A stretch of DNA of 64,000 nucleotides from Simmondsia chinensis (taxonomy: Eukaryota > Streptophyta > Magnoliopsida > Caryophyllales > Simmondsiaceae): assembly GCA_018398585.1 (NCBI GenBank), contig JAGTTD010000010.1:32094638-32158637 (forward strand). Direction: 5' to 3'. Positions 46,368 to 56,450 of this stretch are shown piece by piece. A program made the translations under genes and the position numbers. The notes below the pieces were generated by a model, which saw only the letters and a list, made by a program, of their open reading frames with translations, searched no databases and had not been told where the DNA came from. The number at the start of each line of letters is the position of its first letter. Within the stretch, counting starts at the first letter, position 1.

Positions 46368-46379
46368 GTCTTATAACAA

Positions 46380-46487
46380 GTTTCGATATGCTTCAACTTG
46401 TGATGGAACTCCAGGTCCATTGCAAACTACATTACAGTGATGTTATCGCAGTGTACCACAATCGGTTCCTCAATGACAATTGTAACA
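46380..46487 (-). pseudogene. Copia RNase H scrap
   Basis: The minus strand reads EEPIVVHCDNITVM, a stop, then FAMDLEFHHKLKHIE. This matches the CDN...KHIE core of Copia RNase H. It joins, without a gap and in the same frame, to Hyccin sequence (DLNIDV) on one side and the Gypsy LTR on the other. Confidence 0.7.
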
Positions 46488-46730
46488 TCTATATTGAGGT
46501 CATTTGCTAGGTTTTTGAAATTGGTGTTATTAGTCTTATAGTAAATAGTAGGGCTGGATATGTCATGGATGGTTACAAACACAGCTTAGTTGTCACGTGA
46601 GGCGGTCAAGTGAGCGTAGAGGGTGAGAAGGGCTGCCTCGAAGCTGTCGAGAGGGTGGCAACAGTGGCGTAATCGGTGGCTGACGGAGCCAAGGACGATG
46701 AGGTGGAGCGCGTGGTCAAAGGACTGGAAC

Positions 46731-47449
46731 GTGTCTATTACATACCAATGGAGATTCCATCCCAAAACTAATTGGCAATGGGTGGAGTAACTCCTATAAT
46801 ATATAAGATGGTATATTTCTTTTCCACCCACCTATGTGGGATTGTATCAATCCATCACGTTTCGCAACCGTCGTCCTCGATTGCTTCACTCTAGGTAGCT
46901 TTATTCTGCGTACATTTCCCTTTTCTCTCATAGATAGCTCCATTCTACTCTAAATAGCCCTCTTTTAGGTAGCCCTTTTCGAAACTTGGGCCTATAACAT
47001 GTGGCTTTATTCACTTCTTTTTTTGCTCAATATTTTGACTTGTATCAAACCACCACGCTCCGCAACCATTGTCCTTGATGGCTTTACTCCAGGTAGCTTC
47101 ACTCTAAGTAGGTAGCCCATTTCCCCTATAGATGGCTCCACTTTACTCTAGGTAACATTCTCCTAGGTAACCCTTTCCGAAACTAGCGCCTGTTATGTGT
47201 GGCTTGTCAAGCATGGCCATCGAGCACAGTCCGTCCTATACCAGACCAAGCAGAACTCCGGCGCAAGGTTCATCCCATAACAAACCGTGCTCCTTGGAAT
47301 CGATCCAAGGATCGACGGCTCTGATATCATTGTTACATACCAAAGGAGGTTTCATTCCAAAACCAATTAGCAATGGGTGGGAAAGCTCCTATGGTATATA
47401 AGATAGTATATTTCTTTTCCACCCACCTATGTGGGATTGTATCAATGTC
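46731..47449 (-). mobile_element. TRIM (miniature LTR retrotransposon)
   Basis: The 709-bp element at 46736-47444 has two 114-bp direct repeats (46736-46849 and 47331-47444). The flanks GTGTC and ATGTC are a 5-bp target duplication with one mismatch. In minus orientation the LTR starts TGATACAATCCCACATAGG, and the primer site ATGATATCAGAGCC lies at 47317-47330. Removing it rejoins the GTGTCATA-AGCCAGC sequence of the intact Hyccin gene. No coding capacity. Confidence 0.92.
46881..47200. repeat. Internal duplication in the TRIM
   Basis: About 130 bp at 46881-47010 is repeated at 47071-47200. Shared blocks include GGTAGCTT...ACTCTA, ATAGATGGCTCCA and CCGAAACT...CCTGTTATGTGTGGCTT. Confidence 0.75.
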
Positions 47450-48490
47450 ATAAAGCCAGCAGGAAAAAGGGTTGACATTGGCGCTGGAGGAGGGGTAGCA
47501 GAGAAGGGTGGAGATCTGGGCGAGATCAAAGTATCGCAGAGGAGGGTCGCGACCGGGTTGGTGGAGGATGTGGCTTAAGGGGGAAGTGGGTCAAGGAGCA
47601 TCGAGGAGAGGAATTCTAAGGCTTCTTCGGCTTTGGAGAGAGGACAAGTCAGTAGCGACGATGGTGGTGGTTTTTGAGGCAGAAGCAGTGGTGTTTGGGG
47701 CATTGGTGGCAAGCAATAGCGGTGGCGATGGGAGAGGTTGAGTCTGGGGATGAGTGGCCGGAGTTCAAAGACATGGTTAGAGGAATTTGAATCGGGATGG
47801 TGTTAAAGGTTGGTTAGACAATTATCATGTTGAATTATTGCATAATATGATTCACTAGTAGAGGTAATTTTGGAGAAAAATTAGGATCTTGTGTTACTAA
47901 TTTTTTTTTGTTTTTCAACTTATTACTCCTTCTTTTGCTATGTAATACGTTATACCCTAAAAAATGTAATAGAATCATGAATGAGGAGTAATTTCAAGTC
48001 CCTTTTTCCTTTATTTAATTACATTTTCTAGGATGTGACATAACATAATAGCAAAACGAGAAGTAATAAGTCGAAAAACAAAATTTAGTAAAACAAGATT
48101 CTAATTTTTCTCCAAAATTACCTCTACTAGTGACTCATATTATACAATCCTTTAACATACTCGGTCATTCTAAAACTAACCATTAACACCATTCACATTC
48201 AAATTCCACCAACCATGCCATCAAGCCCCGGCCACTCATACCCAAATTCCTCCTTTCCCCGCCACCGATGCCCCAAAAACCACCGGTCTGCTTCGGAAAC
48301 CACCGCCAGCTTGTCCTCCCTCACCAAAGCCCAAGAGGCCTTGGAATCCCTCTCCTCAATCCTCCATGACCCACTTCCCCCTTTGACCACCTCTGCCGCC
48401 ACCCTGACCGCGACGCTCACGCCATGATCTCGACCCAAATCTCCACCATCTTCTGCCACCCCTTCTCCGGGGCCAGCAGCAAGCCTTTTT
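47450..48490. repeat. Head-to-head inverted Hyccin 5' ends
   Basis: Minus-strand Hyccin start at 47774 and plus-strand start at 48214, with their promoters facing each other over 440 bp. Both arms carry the block TTTTTCTCCAAAATTACCTC and extend into coding sequence, so a transcript across the centre near 47995 could fold back. Confidence 0.85.
48214..48490 (+). pseudogene. Hyccin pseudogene 2, 5' end only
   Basis: Start at 48214 (MPSSPGHSYPNSS), then KAQEALESLSSILHDPLPP as in the intact gene. Shifts and deletions follow in the Thr/Ala-rich part, and the frame ends at 48427. Similarity runs to about 48490 (the GASSKP-like stretch matching GGGDNP), then jumps directly to 3'-flank sequence equivalent to 5430-5880. 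The domain core is deleted. Confidence 0.88.
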
Positions 48491-48882
48491 GTTTACCCAT
48501 TTTTTACGATAATTAGACACAAGGCTAAAAGGGTCAACTGATGAAGGGCGGTTAGCTTTTATGTTATGGATAAAAAGCTCATATGCTCCCGATAAGGAAA
48601 AGGAAGATAGATAAAGAAAATTTATAGACATAAAAGCACCAGAAGAGGATTCAATATGCGTTTTTGATTCTGTTTGATTGTTTGTTTGTTTGGTGGTTAT
48701 TGGAGGAATGAAATTGTATCATGTATTTTATATACACAAAAGAATCAACATGTCTTTGTCAGATGCTTTGCTTAGTTTATGTTAAAAATTAGTCCCATGC
48801 AAGGAGCACGAATTTTTTACTGTTATGTGCAAAGACCAAGAATACACTTCCTAATCGATATGGGCAAAAACATATTAAAAGG

Positions 48883-49343
48883 TGTTAGGTAAATGTCTCA
48901 AAATTACTTAGCGCATTAAGGAGAAAGGGCGTGGAGAGCCCGATCGATCGGGTGGAGCTCGATCGATCGGGAATGTTACGTAAAAGAGGGACGCATCCAG
49001 AGAGCGGGGCGATCGATCGGGAAACAGGGTTTCCGCGCATCTATAAATACGGACGCAGGGTACGTCATAATGTATCCAAAAGTCAAAGTGAGGTTTTCCC
49101 TATTGCGGCGCCGCACCAATCAAATTGAGAGTGTGAGAGAACATTGCAATTCTTCTTCTTCTTTTGTTTCTATAATAAAAGCTCCGATCTTCGCCCGAGG
49201 TTTTTTCCCCTTTCGATTGTAAAGGGGTTTCCCTGTAAATCATTGTGTCTATTGTTTCGTTTCTCTTTTAGTCCGATTGTTTCTCGTTATTGTCGTGGTA
49301 TTTGATTCGATTGAGATCCGAGTAAATTATTTATTTCCGCACA
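48883..49343 (+). repeat. 5' LTR of Copia E
   Basis: 461 bp with TATA box TCTATAAATACGG at about 49040. CGATCGATCG cores at 48941, 48960 and 49010, the first inside the perfect 14-bp palindrome CCCGATCGATCGGG. Confidence 0.93.
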
Positions 49344-49358
49344 AATTGGTATCAGAGC
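49344..49358 (+). promoter_or_regulatory. Primer binding site of Copia E
   Basis: AATTGGTATCAGAGC follows the 5' LTR and contains the standard TGGTATCAGAGC complement of initiator-Met tRNA. Confidence 0.88.
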
Positions 49359-49379
49359 TTGGTTCTTCGAATTGATACA

Positions 49380-52300
49380 ATGGCGTCAGGTATTAAAACC
49401 GAGGTTGAGAAATTCAATGGTCAGGGAAGCTTTAGCTTATGGCAAGTCCATGTGAAAGAACTCCTGACTCAGAACGGCTTGAAGAAAGCACTGGAGGGGA
49501 AAGAGAAGAAACCAGAAACATTGACCGAGGCACAATGGGAAGAGTTGGCTGAGAAGGCTCTCACGGCTATACAGATGTGTTTGGCTGACGATGTTTTTTC
49601 AGAGGTATTGAAGATTAAAACCGCAAAGTAGTTATGGGAGAAATTGTTAGACATGTTTTGCCACAAGTCAGTCTCCAACAAACTCGCAGTGAAGCGGCGG
49701 TTGTACACTTTTCGTATGACAGAAGGTACATCTCTTAAGAACTATCTTAGCGAATTTACCTCAATTATACATGAATTAAAGGCTTTGGATGATGTCCCTA
49801 AGGACGAGGATCAAGCTATGATATTACTGTGTTCGATCCCTAATTCGTATAAGGGCTTCGTAGAAAGCGTGATATACGGGGGTAGTCCAACCATTACTGT
49901 AGATGAGGTAAAAAGAAACCTTGTGAGTAAAGAACGGGTAGATAAGGAATTATCTGACTCGGTGAATGACTCGGGTAATGGTTTGCATGTGAGAGGTAGA
50001 CCAGAACATAGGGGATCCAATGGTGGGAATAAGTCTAGGTCCAAATCTAGACATAAGAACCGGTCGTGTCACTACTGTCACAAGAAAGGGCACATAAAGA
50101 AAGACTATTACAGATATAAGAATAAATTAAAAGAGGGTAACAGGGGTAACCAGGGTAAAGACAAGTCCGCTGAGGCTAGTGTTGTAGAAGAGGATAGTGA
50201 GGGTGAGTTTCTATTAGTTGCTGATTCTTAGTCCAGGTCCATAGATAAGTGGGTCATGGATTCGAGTTGTTCGTTTCATGTTACTCCAAACAGAGACTGG
50301 TTCTCCAAGTATAAGTCTATACAGGGTGGGGTTGTCTTGATGGGTAATGATGCTGCTTGTAAGGTAGTGGGTGTTGGAGCAGTCCATGTGAGAATGTATG
50401 ATGGAACTATTAGAACCTTGAGTGATGTTCGTCACGTCCCGGATTTGAAAAAGAACTTGATTTCTCTAGGTACCCTTGAATCTAATGAGTACAAGTACAC
50501 TGCTGAAGGTGGAGTCATGCGGGTCAGTAAGGGTGCGTTAATTGTGATGAAAGGAAATAGGGTTGGTACTTTGTATGAGCTTGCAGGTACAACCGTGACA
50601 GGTGCAGTTGCTGTTTCCACATCTGCTATGACAGATGCAGAAATCACAAGATTATGGCACATGAGAATGGGTCATATTGGTGACCAAGCATTGTCTGAGC
50701 TTAGTAAAAGGGGACTTCTTTGTGGTCAGTCAACAGGACTGATGGAATTCTTTGAGCACTGTATTTATGGGAAGCAGAAGAGAGTCAGCTTCAAGGCAGC
50801 AGTGCATCAGACCAAGGGAACGTTAGACTACATACATTCTGATCTGTGGGGACCTTCCAGGGTGGCTTCTAAAGGTGGGTCCAGGTACCTTCTAACGTTC
50901 ATTGATGACTACTCACGTAAAGTTTGGGTCTATTTTCTTAAGCAGAAAAATGAAGTGTATGATATCTTCAAGAAGTGGAAAATTCTGCTTGAAAAACAGA
51001 CAGGGAAGCCGATCAAGAGGTTGAGGACTGATAATGGTCTTGAGTTTGTCGAAGGGGACTTCACTAAATTTTGTGAAGATCGGGGCATAGTCAAACACAG
51101 GACATGTACAGGTCGACCTCAGCAAAATGGAGTGGCTGAAAGGTTAAACAGGAAGTTACTTGAGAAGGCTCGTTGTATGCTTTCAAATGCAGGTTTAAAG
51201 AGAGAATAGTGGGCAGAAGGAGTTAGCATGGCTTGCTACTTTGTGAACAAGACACCGCATTCTTCATTACAGATGAAGATTCTTGAAGAGGTATGGTCTG
51301 GTTCAACTTCTGATTATTCTCAGATCAAAGTTTTTGGTTGTCCTGCATATGCATATGTTAATGATGGAAAGCTGGAGCCCAGGGCCAAGAAGTGCATCTT
51401 TCTTGGTTATACGTCAGGTGTGAAGGGATATAGATTGTGGGATCCATGTGTTCAGAAGTTTCTGACTAGTAGAGATGTTACTTTCGATGAGTCTGGTCTA
51501 CTTAATCCGCCACACACGCCCTCCATTGACAGAGATACAGTTCAGGTTGAGACACCTGATGATACAGAGATACAGTCAGATCAGCAGATTGTTCAGCTAG
51601 AGAGTATTCCAGCACCTCAGGTACGGGTTTCTGATGTTGTTACTGATAATGGAGAAACAGGTCAGCAGGTGGAGAATAATACTATAGCTGGCGGTAGACC
51701 GAGGCGACAGATCAGGCCTCCTGAGAGATATGGGTATGAGGAGATGATTGCCTATGCCCTCTCTATTGCTGAAACGTTAGATGACAGTGAGCCGACTTCA
51801 TATACAGAGACTGTATCGAGAACAGATGCTGAGAAGTGGCTCGTTGCTATGAATGAGGAGATGCAGTCTCTTCATAAGAATCAGACTTGGGAACTGGTGA
51901 AGCCTCCTACAGGGAAAAGACCGGTTGGATGCAAATGGGTCTTCAAGAGAAAAGAGGGCATTCCTGGAGTGGAAGATGCGAGGTACAAGGCACGTTTGGT
52001 AGCTAAAGGCTACAGTCAGGTACAAGGTGTTGATTTTCATGATATTTTCTCACCTGTAGTTGGACACACTTTGATTCGTGCATTATTGTCTTTGGTTGCC
52101 ATTCATGACTTTGAACTTGAACAATTGGATGTAAAAACTGCATTCTTGCATGGTGAACTAGAAGAGAGTATCTTTATGCATCAGCCCGAGGGTTTTGTTG
52201 TTGAAGAAAAAGAAGATCATGTGTGTTTGCTTAAAAGGTCTTTATATGGTTTAAAGCAATCTCCTAGGCAGTGGTATAGAAGATTTGATCAGTTCATGAT

Positions 52301-53407
52301 AAGTCATGATTACATAAGGAGTAAGTACGACAGTTGTGTGTACTTCAGAAAGACAGATTCAGGCTTTGTTTATTTGCTTTTGTACGTTGATGATATGTTG
52401 ATTGCAACACGAGATATGAAAGATGTCGATGACTTGAAATCAATGCTGAAGAGTGAATTTGAGATGAAGGATCTTGGAGCAGCTACGAAGATATTAGGCA
52501 TGAAAATTCATAGAGACCGAGAAGCTGAAAATTATACTTGTCTCAGGAGAAGTATATTGAGAAGGTGTTAAACAGGTTTCATATGAAGGATGCTAACCCG
52601 ATTAGCACGCCCTTAGTAGCTCATTTCAGACTCTCAGCGTTAGATTCGCCTCAGACTGAGGAGGACATCAGGTACATGTCTCAGATTCCTTATTTTAGTG
52701 CAGTGGGCAGTATTATGTATGCGATGGTTTGCACGCGTCCAGATATTGCTTTTGCTGCGAGCAGAGTTTATAGGTACATGGCGAATCCCGGCAGAGAACA
52801 TTGGCATGCAGTAAAGTGGATTCTCAGGTATCTTCGTGGAACCTCTGATTTGTGTTTGGAATGTGGGAAAAGTAAGTGTTGTTTGGTTGGGTATGTAGAT
52901 TCTGACTATGGTGGAGACCTTGATAAGAGGAAGTCCACTTCAGGGTATGTGTTTTGTTTAGGTGACACAGCTATCAGTTGGAGAGCGTGTTTACAGCCTG
53001 TTACAGCATAGTCTACTACCGAGGCCGAGTACATGGCAGTGACAGAAGCATTCAAAGAAGTCGTCTGGTTGAGAGGGTTGATCAGTGAAATCAGTGTCGA
53101 GCAGGGGATAGTTAGAGTATACTGTGATAGTCAGTCCGCTATTCACCTAGCGAAAGATCAGATGACTCATCACGACCGAAGGAAACATATTGATGTGAAG
53201 CATCACTTTATCAGAGATCTGATTGACGAGCGGAAGGTGGAGTTGAGGAAGATTGGGACTAAAGATAACCCAGCTGACATGTTCACAAAAGTTCTACCAA
53301 GAAGCAAGTTCGAGCATTGCTCGAATTTGGTGGGTCTTTCAGTTTGGTGTATGTTAGCCTCGGTTGAGGGAGCGTTTGTGGAGAAGGTGGAGTTGTTTTA
53401 TTGTTGA
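49380..53407 (+). pseudogene. Copia E gag-pol polyprotein, lightly broken
   Basis: The ATG at 49380 (MASGIKTEVEKF) is preferred over the upstream one because it matches the related start in Copia C. Order: Gag; zinc knuckle CHYCHKKGHIKKDYY, whose last Cys is replaced by Tyr (about 50070); protease VMDSSCSFHVTP, with DSS where DSG is usual; and integrase HMRMGH, then FFEHC with one zinc Cys replaced by Phe. The integrase core has SDLWGP, TDNGLEF and NGVAERLN. RT has QLDVKTAFLHGELEES and LLYVDDMLIAT (about 52378). RNase H has STTEAEYMAVTEAFKEVVW and YCDSQSAIHLA. Stops, all TAG, lie at 49629, 50229, 51207 and 53009, plus one frameshift near 52530. The polyprotein cannot be made intact. Confidence 0.92.
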
Positions 53408-53434
53408 TGTTGATTTTGAGCCAAGGTGGAGATT

Positions 53435-53895
53435 TGTTAGGTAAATGTCTCAAAATTACTTGGCGCATTAAGGAGAAAGGCCGTGGAGAGCCCGATCGAT
53501 CGGGTGGAGCTCGATCGATCGGGAATGTTACATAAAGTAGGGACGCATCCAAAGAGCGGGCCGATCGATCGGGAAACAGGATTTCCGCGCATCTATAAAT
53601 ACGGACGTAGGGTACGTCATAATGTATCCAAAAGTCAAAGTGAGGTTTTCCCTATTGCGGCGCCGCACCAATCAAATTGAGAGTGTGAGAGAACATTGTA
53701 ATTCTTCTTCTTCTTTTGTTTCTATAATAAAAGCTCCGATCTTCGCCCGTGGTTTTCTCCCCTTTCGATTGTAAAGGGTTTTCCACATAAATTATTGTGT
53801 CTATTATTTCGTTTCTCTTTTAGTCCTATTGTTTCTCGTTATTGTCGTGGTATTTGATTCGATTGAGATCCGAGTAAATTATTTATTTCCGCACA
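53435..53895 (+). repeat. 3' LTR of Copia E
   Basis: 461 bp, the same length as the 5' LTR and with the same three CGATCGATCG cores (53493, 53512, 53562). Confidence 0.93.
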
Positions 53896-53900
53896 AAAGG

Positions 53901-54497
53901 GCTTTTTTTCTATAATTAGCTGCATGAATCATTGTACGAGACAGGAAAATCTGCAATAGCGAGGTCTAATCCAGCTGGTATAAAAGTGTGCGGCAGCAAA
54001 AGACATAACTAACTAACATCACAGTTAGAAAAATAGGAAAAAATGAAATTACAAGCTATATTAACTATTACTAGAAGACTACAGCATAATAGGAGAAAAC
54101 CCAAGATATTGTTTGATAAAGGACATAAGAATATAATATTTACTATATAAACAAGAAATGCAATTTATTTTGGAAAAGGGGTACGAAGTATATTGGCGTT
54201 CAAGAACATACCTTGAGAGAGTCATGGCTCCAGACAGCAACATCGGGAGAGTCATTGAGGGGAACAATAGAATTTAGCAAGTTATGGAATTTCATCACAG
54301 CTTCCTCCTCAATTTAGCATCCACCTCTATTAATCCCCGTCCCAAATTCCCATTTGGCACACAACGTGATGTTGTTGTAGGGATACCCTAAGCTATTCTG
54401 GAAAAGCCCATTTTGAGACTCTGATTCCCAATCCAAATGTCGTTGCAAAATTTGATCCTGGACTTGTCCCCAAGCTTAAGCCGCAGACCCGCACACG
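53901..54497. other. Flank of duplicated Hyccin segment
   Basis: Partly matches the 9366-9405 region (54122-54165). Otherwise no supported feature. Confidence 0.4.
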
Positions 54498-54950
54498 TTG
54501 CTGCAATCCCAAAATTCAATTTGTCCCCACTACTACAAATATGTCATAGCAAGCCATACAATTGACCACATAGTGCATGGAGTTTGGAAAGAACTAGCAC
54601 CTCCAAAGGTTCAGATCCTTGTATGGATGACGTTGCTGGGTAAAGTGACTATGAGAAAATGTCTTTGGGACCACGGTATTCTAGCCAATGATGATAGATG
54701 GTGCCCACTTTCTGAGGAGTCTGTTGAATGTTTGGATCATCTATTCCCAAGGCATATGAAAGCCTGGAATTTGTGGCGCAAACTTTTTGAATAGTGGGGT
54801 ATTTCTTGGCATGTCCCTAGGAGTATTAGAGAACTATTTGAAGAGTGGTTAGTGCATTATATTGGTGAGAAAGTTCTAGAAAAAGACTCGGTTAACCTTG
54901 TTCGCTATTGTTGTGTGGGTCATTTGGAACACTAGGAGCAAGATATCATG
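54498..54950 (+). pseudogene. LINE zf-RVT fragment (sense)
   Basis: HTIDHIVHGVWKELAPPKVQ and ILVWMTLLGKVTMRK (54555-54655) continue into LDHLFPRHMKAWNLWRKLFE and, after a stop, GISWHVPRSIRELFEEWLVH. Same family as the antisense copy at 8.3 kb. The upstream RT domain is not present. Confidence 0.72.
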
Positions 54951-56450
54951 GAGCCCAAAAAAAGTCTTGGAGGTTTAATGAGCTTGGCGGATCCTAGGCA
55001 CGGCGAGATAAGATTGGACACAGCTAGAGTTTGACCTTAATCAGGAAGGCTTAGATTTTAAATCAAATTAGTTAATTTTATTTGTATTTTTTTAGTCTTT
55101 ATTTTAAAAAGATTACACGGATTGCTAAATGAAGCACATGGATTGCAATATGCACAGTTGATCTCAATTAGGGATTTAATTTAAAATTCGTATTAATTTG
55201 AGTCTAGTTAGAAGAGCTCCTTTATTTAAAGAAAGGGCTAGTTAGAGTCTTAATCATTCAATTTACAGATTTTCTCATTATTTTCTGGAGTTTTCTCCCA
55301 GTCTTAGGGTATAAGAATTTGAGTTACTATTTTTCCCTTTGTTCTTAATTATTTTTGTAACAAGAATTAAGGAAAGGCTATTAAACCTTCCCGTTTCCCT
55401 AAAGTTTCATCTACACGCTGCATTAAAATAGTGTCTAATGACGGGGAAAGAGCGGAAAATGAAATCTTTTGGATCATCTAATTGAGACTTGGATTCTGGG
55501 TAAAGGCTAGGTACAAAGAATTTCTGTATTTCGCGGAGGACATTGCATGGAACATTCACTGCATCAAGACTTGAAGGGGCCCGTTCTGATTTCGCTAATT
55601 GTGGTTTTGTGAGCAGCTCTTTTTGGTAATTCGGCTACGGCTACAATCTTGGCTCTCCCCTATACTGCGTGTGGTTGTTTTGTTCATGTTGTCAAGAAAG
55701 ATCCCACTGTACTCTTAGTGTCTCCTTGTGGCTTTATATGTTGGGCTAGGTTATTTAGTTTATGCTTTTTTGGTTATTTTGGTTTTTATGGGTGTCCTTG
55801 GTGAACTTATTGAATTTTTTTTTTAGTTTTGCATCTCGGAGCCCTATTTTGTTCTATGAGTTCTTCGCTCATTACCTATTGGAGAAAAAAGGAAGGATAT
55901 TAGCGTCACCATAAGTCGCTAGAATGATAACAGAATACTTTCAAAAATGATGTCACCCCATGAAAAAATGACACTGCAAAAATAACATTACCAAACCATG
56001 TCATGAGTTGCTTAGTGGGTTGAAGGCTGAAGCAGACCCAGACCTTTAACAACTGTTTGAAATAGAAACAAGAGATGATGGCAACAGACACAGAGAGAGA
56101 CATAACAAAGTTTTGATGGCTAATATAGCTTTATTCATCACCATGTACATTTGATGCTACAATCATACAAAATGAGCCAGGAAATGAATGCAGACGGCAG
56201 ACGAAACCTAAGGCTATCAGGTCAAGGATCACACATTTTGGCATATTAAGTATCTTTCAAACCATTTATCATTATATAATAAAGATACTTAATATGACAA
56301 AATGAAAGACAAATGCATTTAATCCTTGTCCAGCTTCTGGTTAATGATCGACATCACTAAGACAAAAGTTACAAAATAGAAAATAACAAAAAGGGAAGTT
56401 AGTTACACTAGTGTATCATACAAAAATACAGGAGAGGCCCGAACTCAGCT
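54951..56450. other. Mostly unassigned; LINE 3' UTR-like tail
   Basis: 55500-55840 is T-rich with the style of a LINE 3' UTR. 54990-55500 is a separate AT-rich block that could be an LTR-type insertion, but no termini were defined. 55880-56450 is the 3' side of the TPR gene; CATTTATCATTATATAATAAAGATACTTAATATGACAAAATG near 56260-56300 forms a weak hairpin. Confidence 0.35.

Larger units (their letters stand above)
44850..46378 (-). mobile_element. Gypsy LTR retrotransposon, 5' part
   Basis: In minus orientation: a 657-bp LTR (46378 down to 45722) starting TGTTATAAGAC and ending ATGCATCA, a primer-site-like GTTGGTATAAGAGGC (45707-45721), then gag. No 3' LTR was identified in the window. The element lies next to the Hyccin pseudogene and a Copia RNase H scrap. 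Confidence 0.7.
46488..47774 (-). pseudogene. Hyccin pseudogene 1, split by a TRIM
   Basis: The minus-strand start at 47774 gives MSLNSGHSSPDSTSP, then an N-terminal region with frameshifts down to 47450. After the TRIM (46736-47444) it continues with DTFQSFDHALHLIVL, PLDSFEAALLTLYAHLTASR and TIHDISSPTIYYKTNNTNFK, ending at DLNIDV near 46490. This equals roughly the first 60% of the intact Hyccin gene at 3603-4685. The C-terminal third is absent. Confidence 0.85.
48878..53900 (+). mobile_element. Copia LTR retrotransposon E, nearly full-length
   Basis: 5013-bp element at 48883-53895 with perfect target duplications AAAGG (48878-48882 and 53896-53900). Both LTRs are 461 bp, from TGTTAGGTAAATGTC to CCGCACA. 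By eye about 19 differences separate them, near 96% identity. Primer site TTGGTATCAGAGC starts about 49346; purine tract AAGGTGGAGAT precedes the 3' LTR. It is inserted in the duplicated Hyccin flank. TNT1/Tork-like by Gag and Pol style. Confidence 0.96.

Noticed and set aside
49629..53011. Programmed TAG readthrough in Copia E
   Set aside because: Four scattered stops plus a frameshift and lost zinc and protease residues point to decay. Copia elements use one polyprotein frame without such stops.
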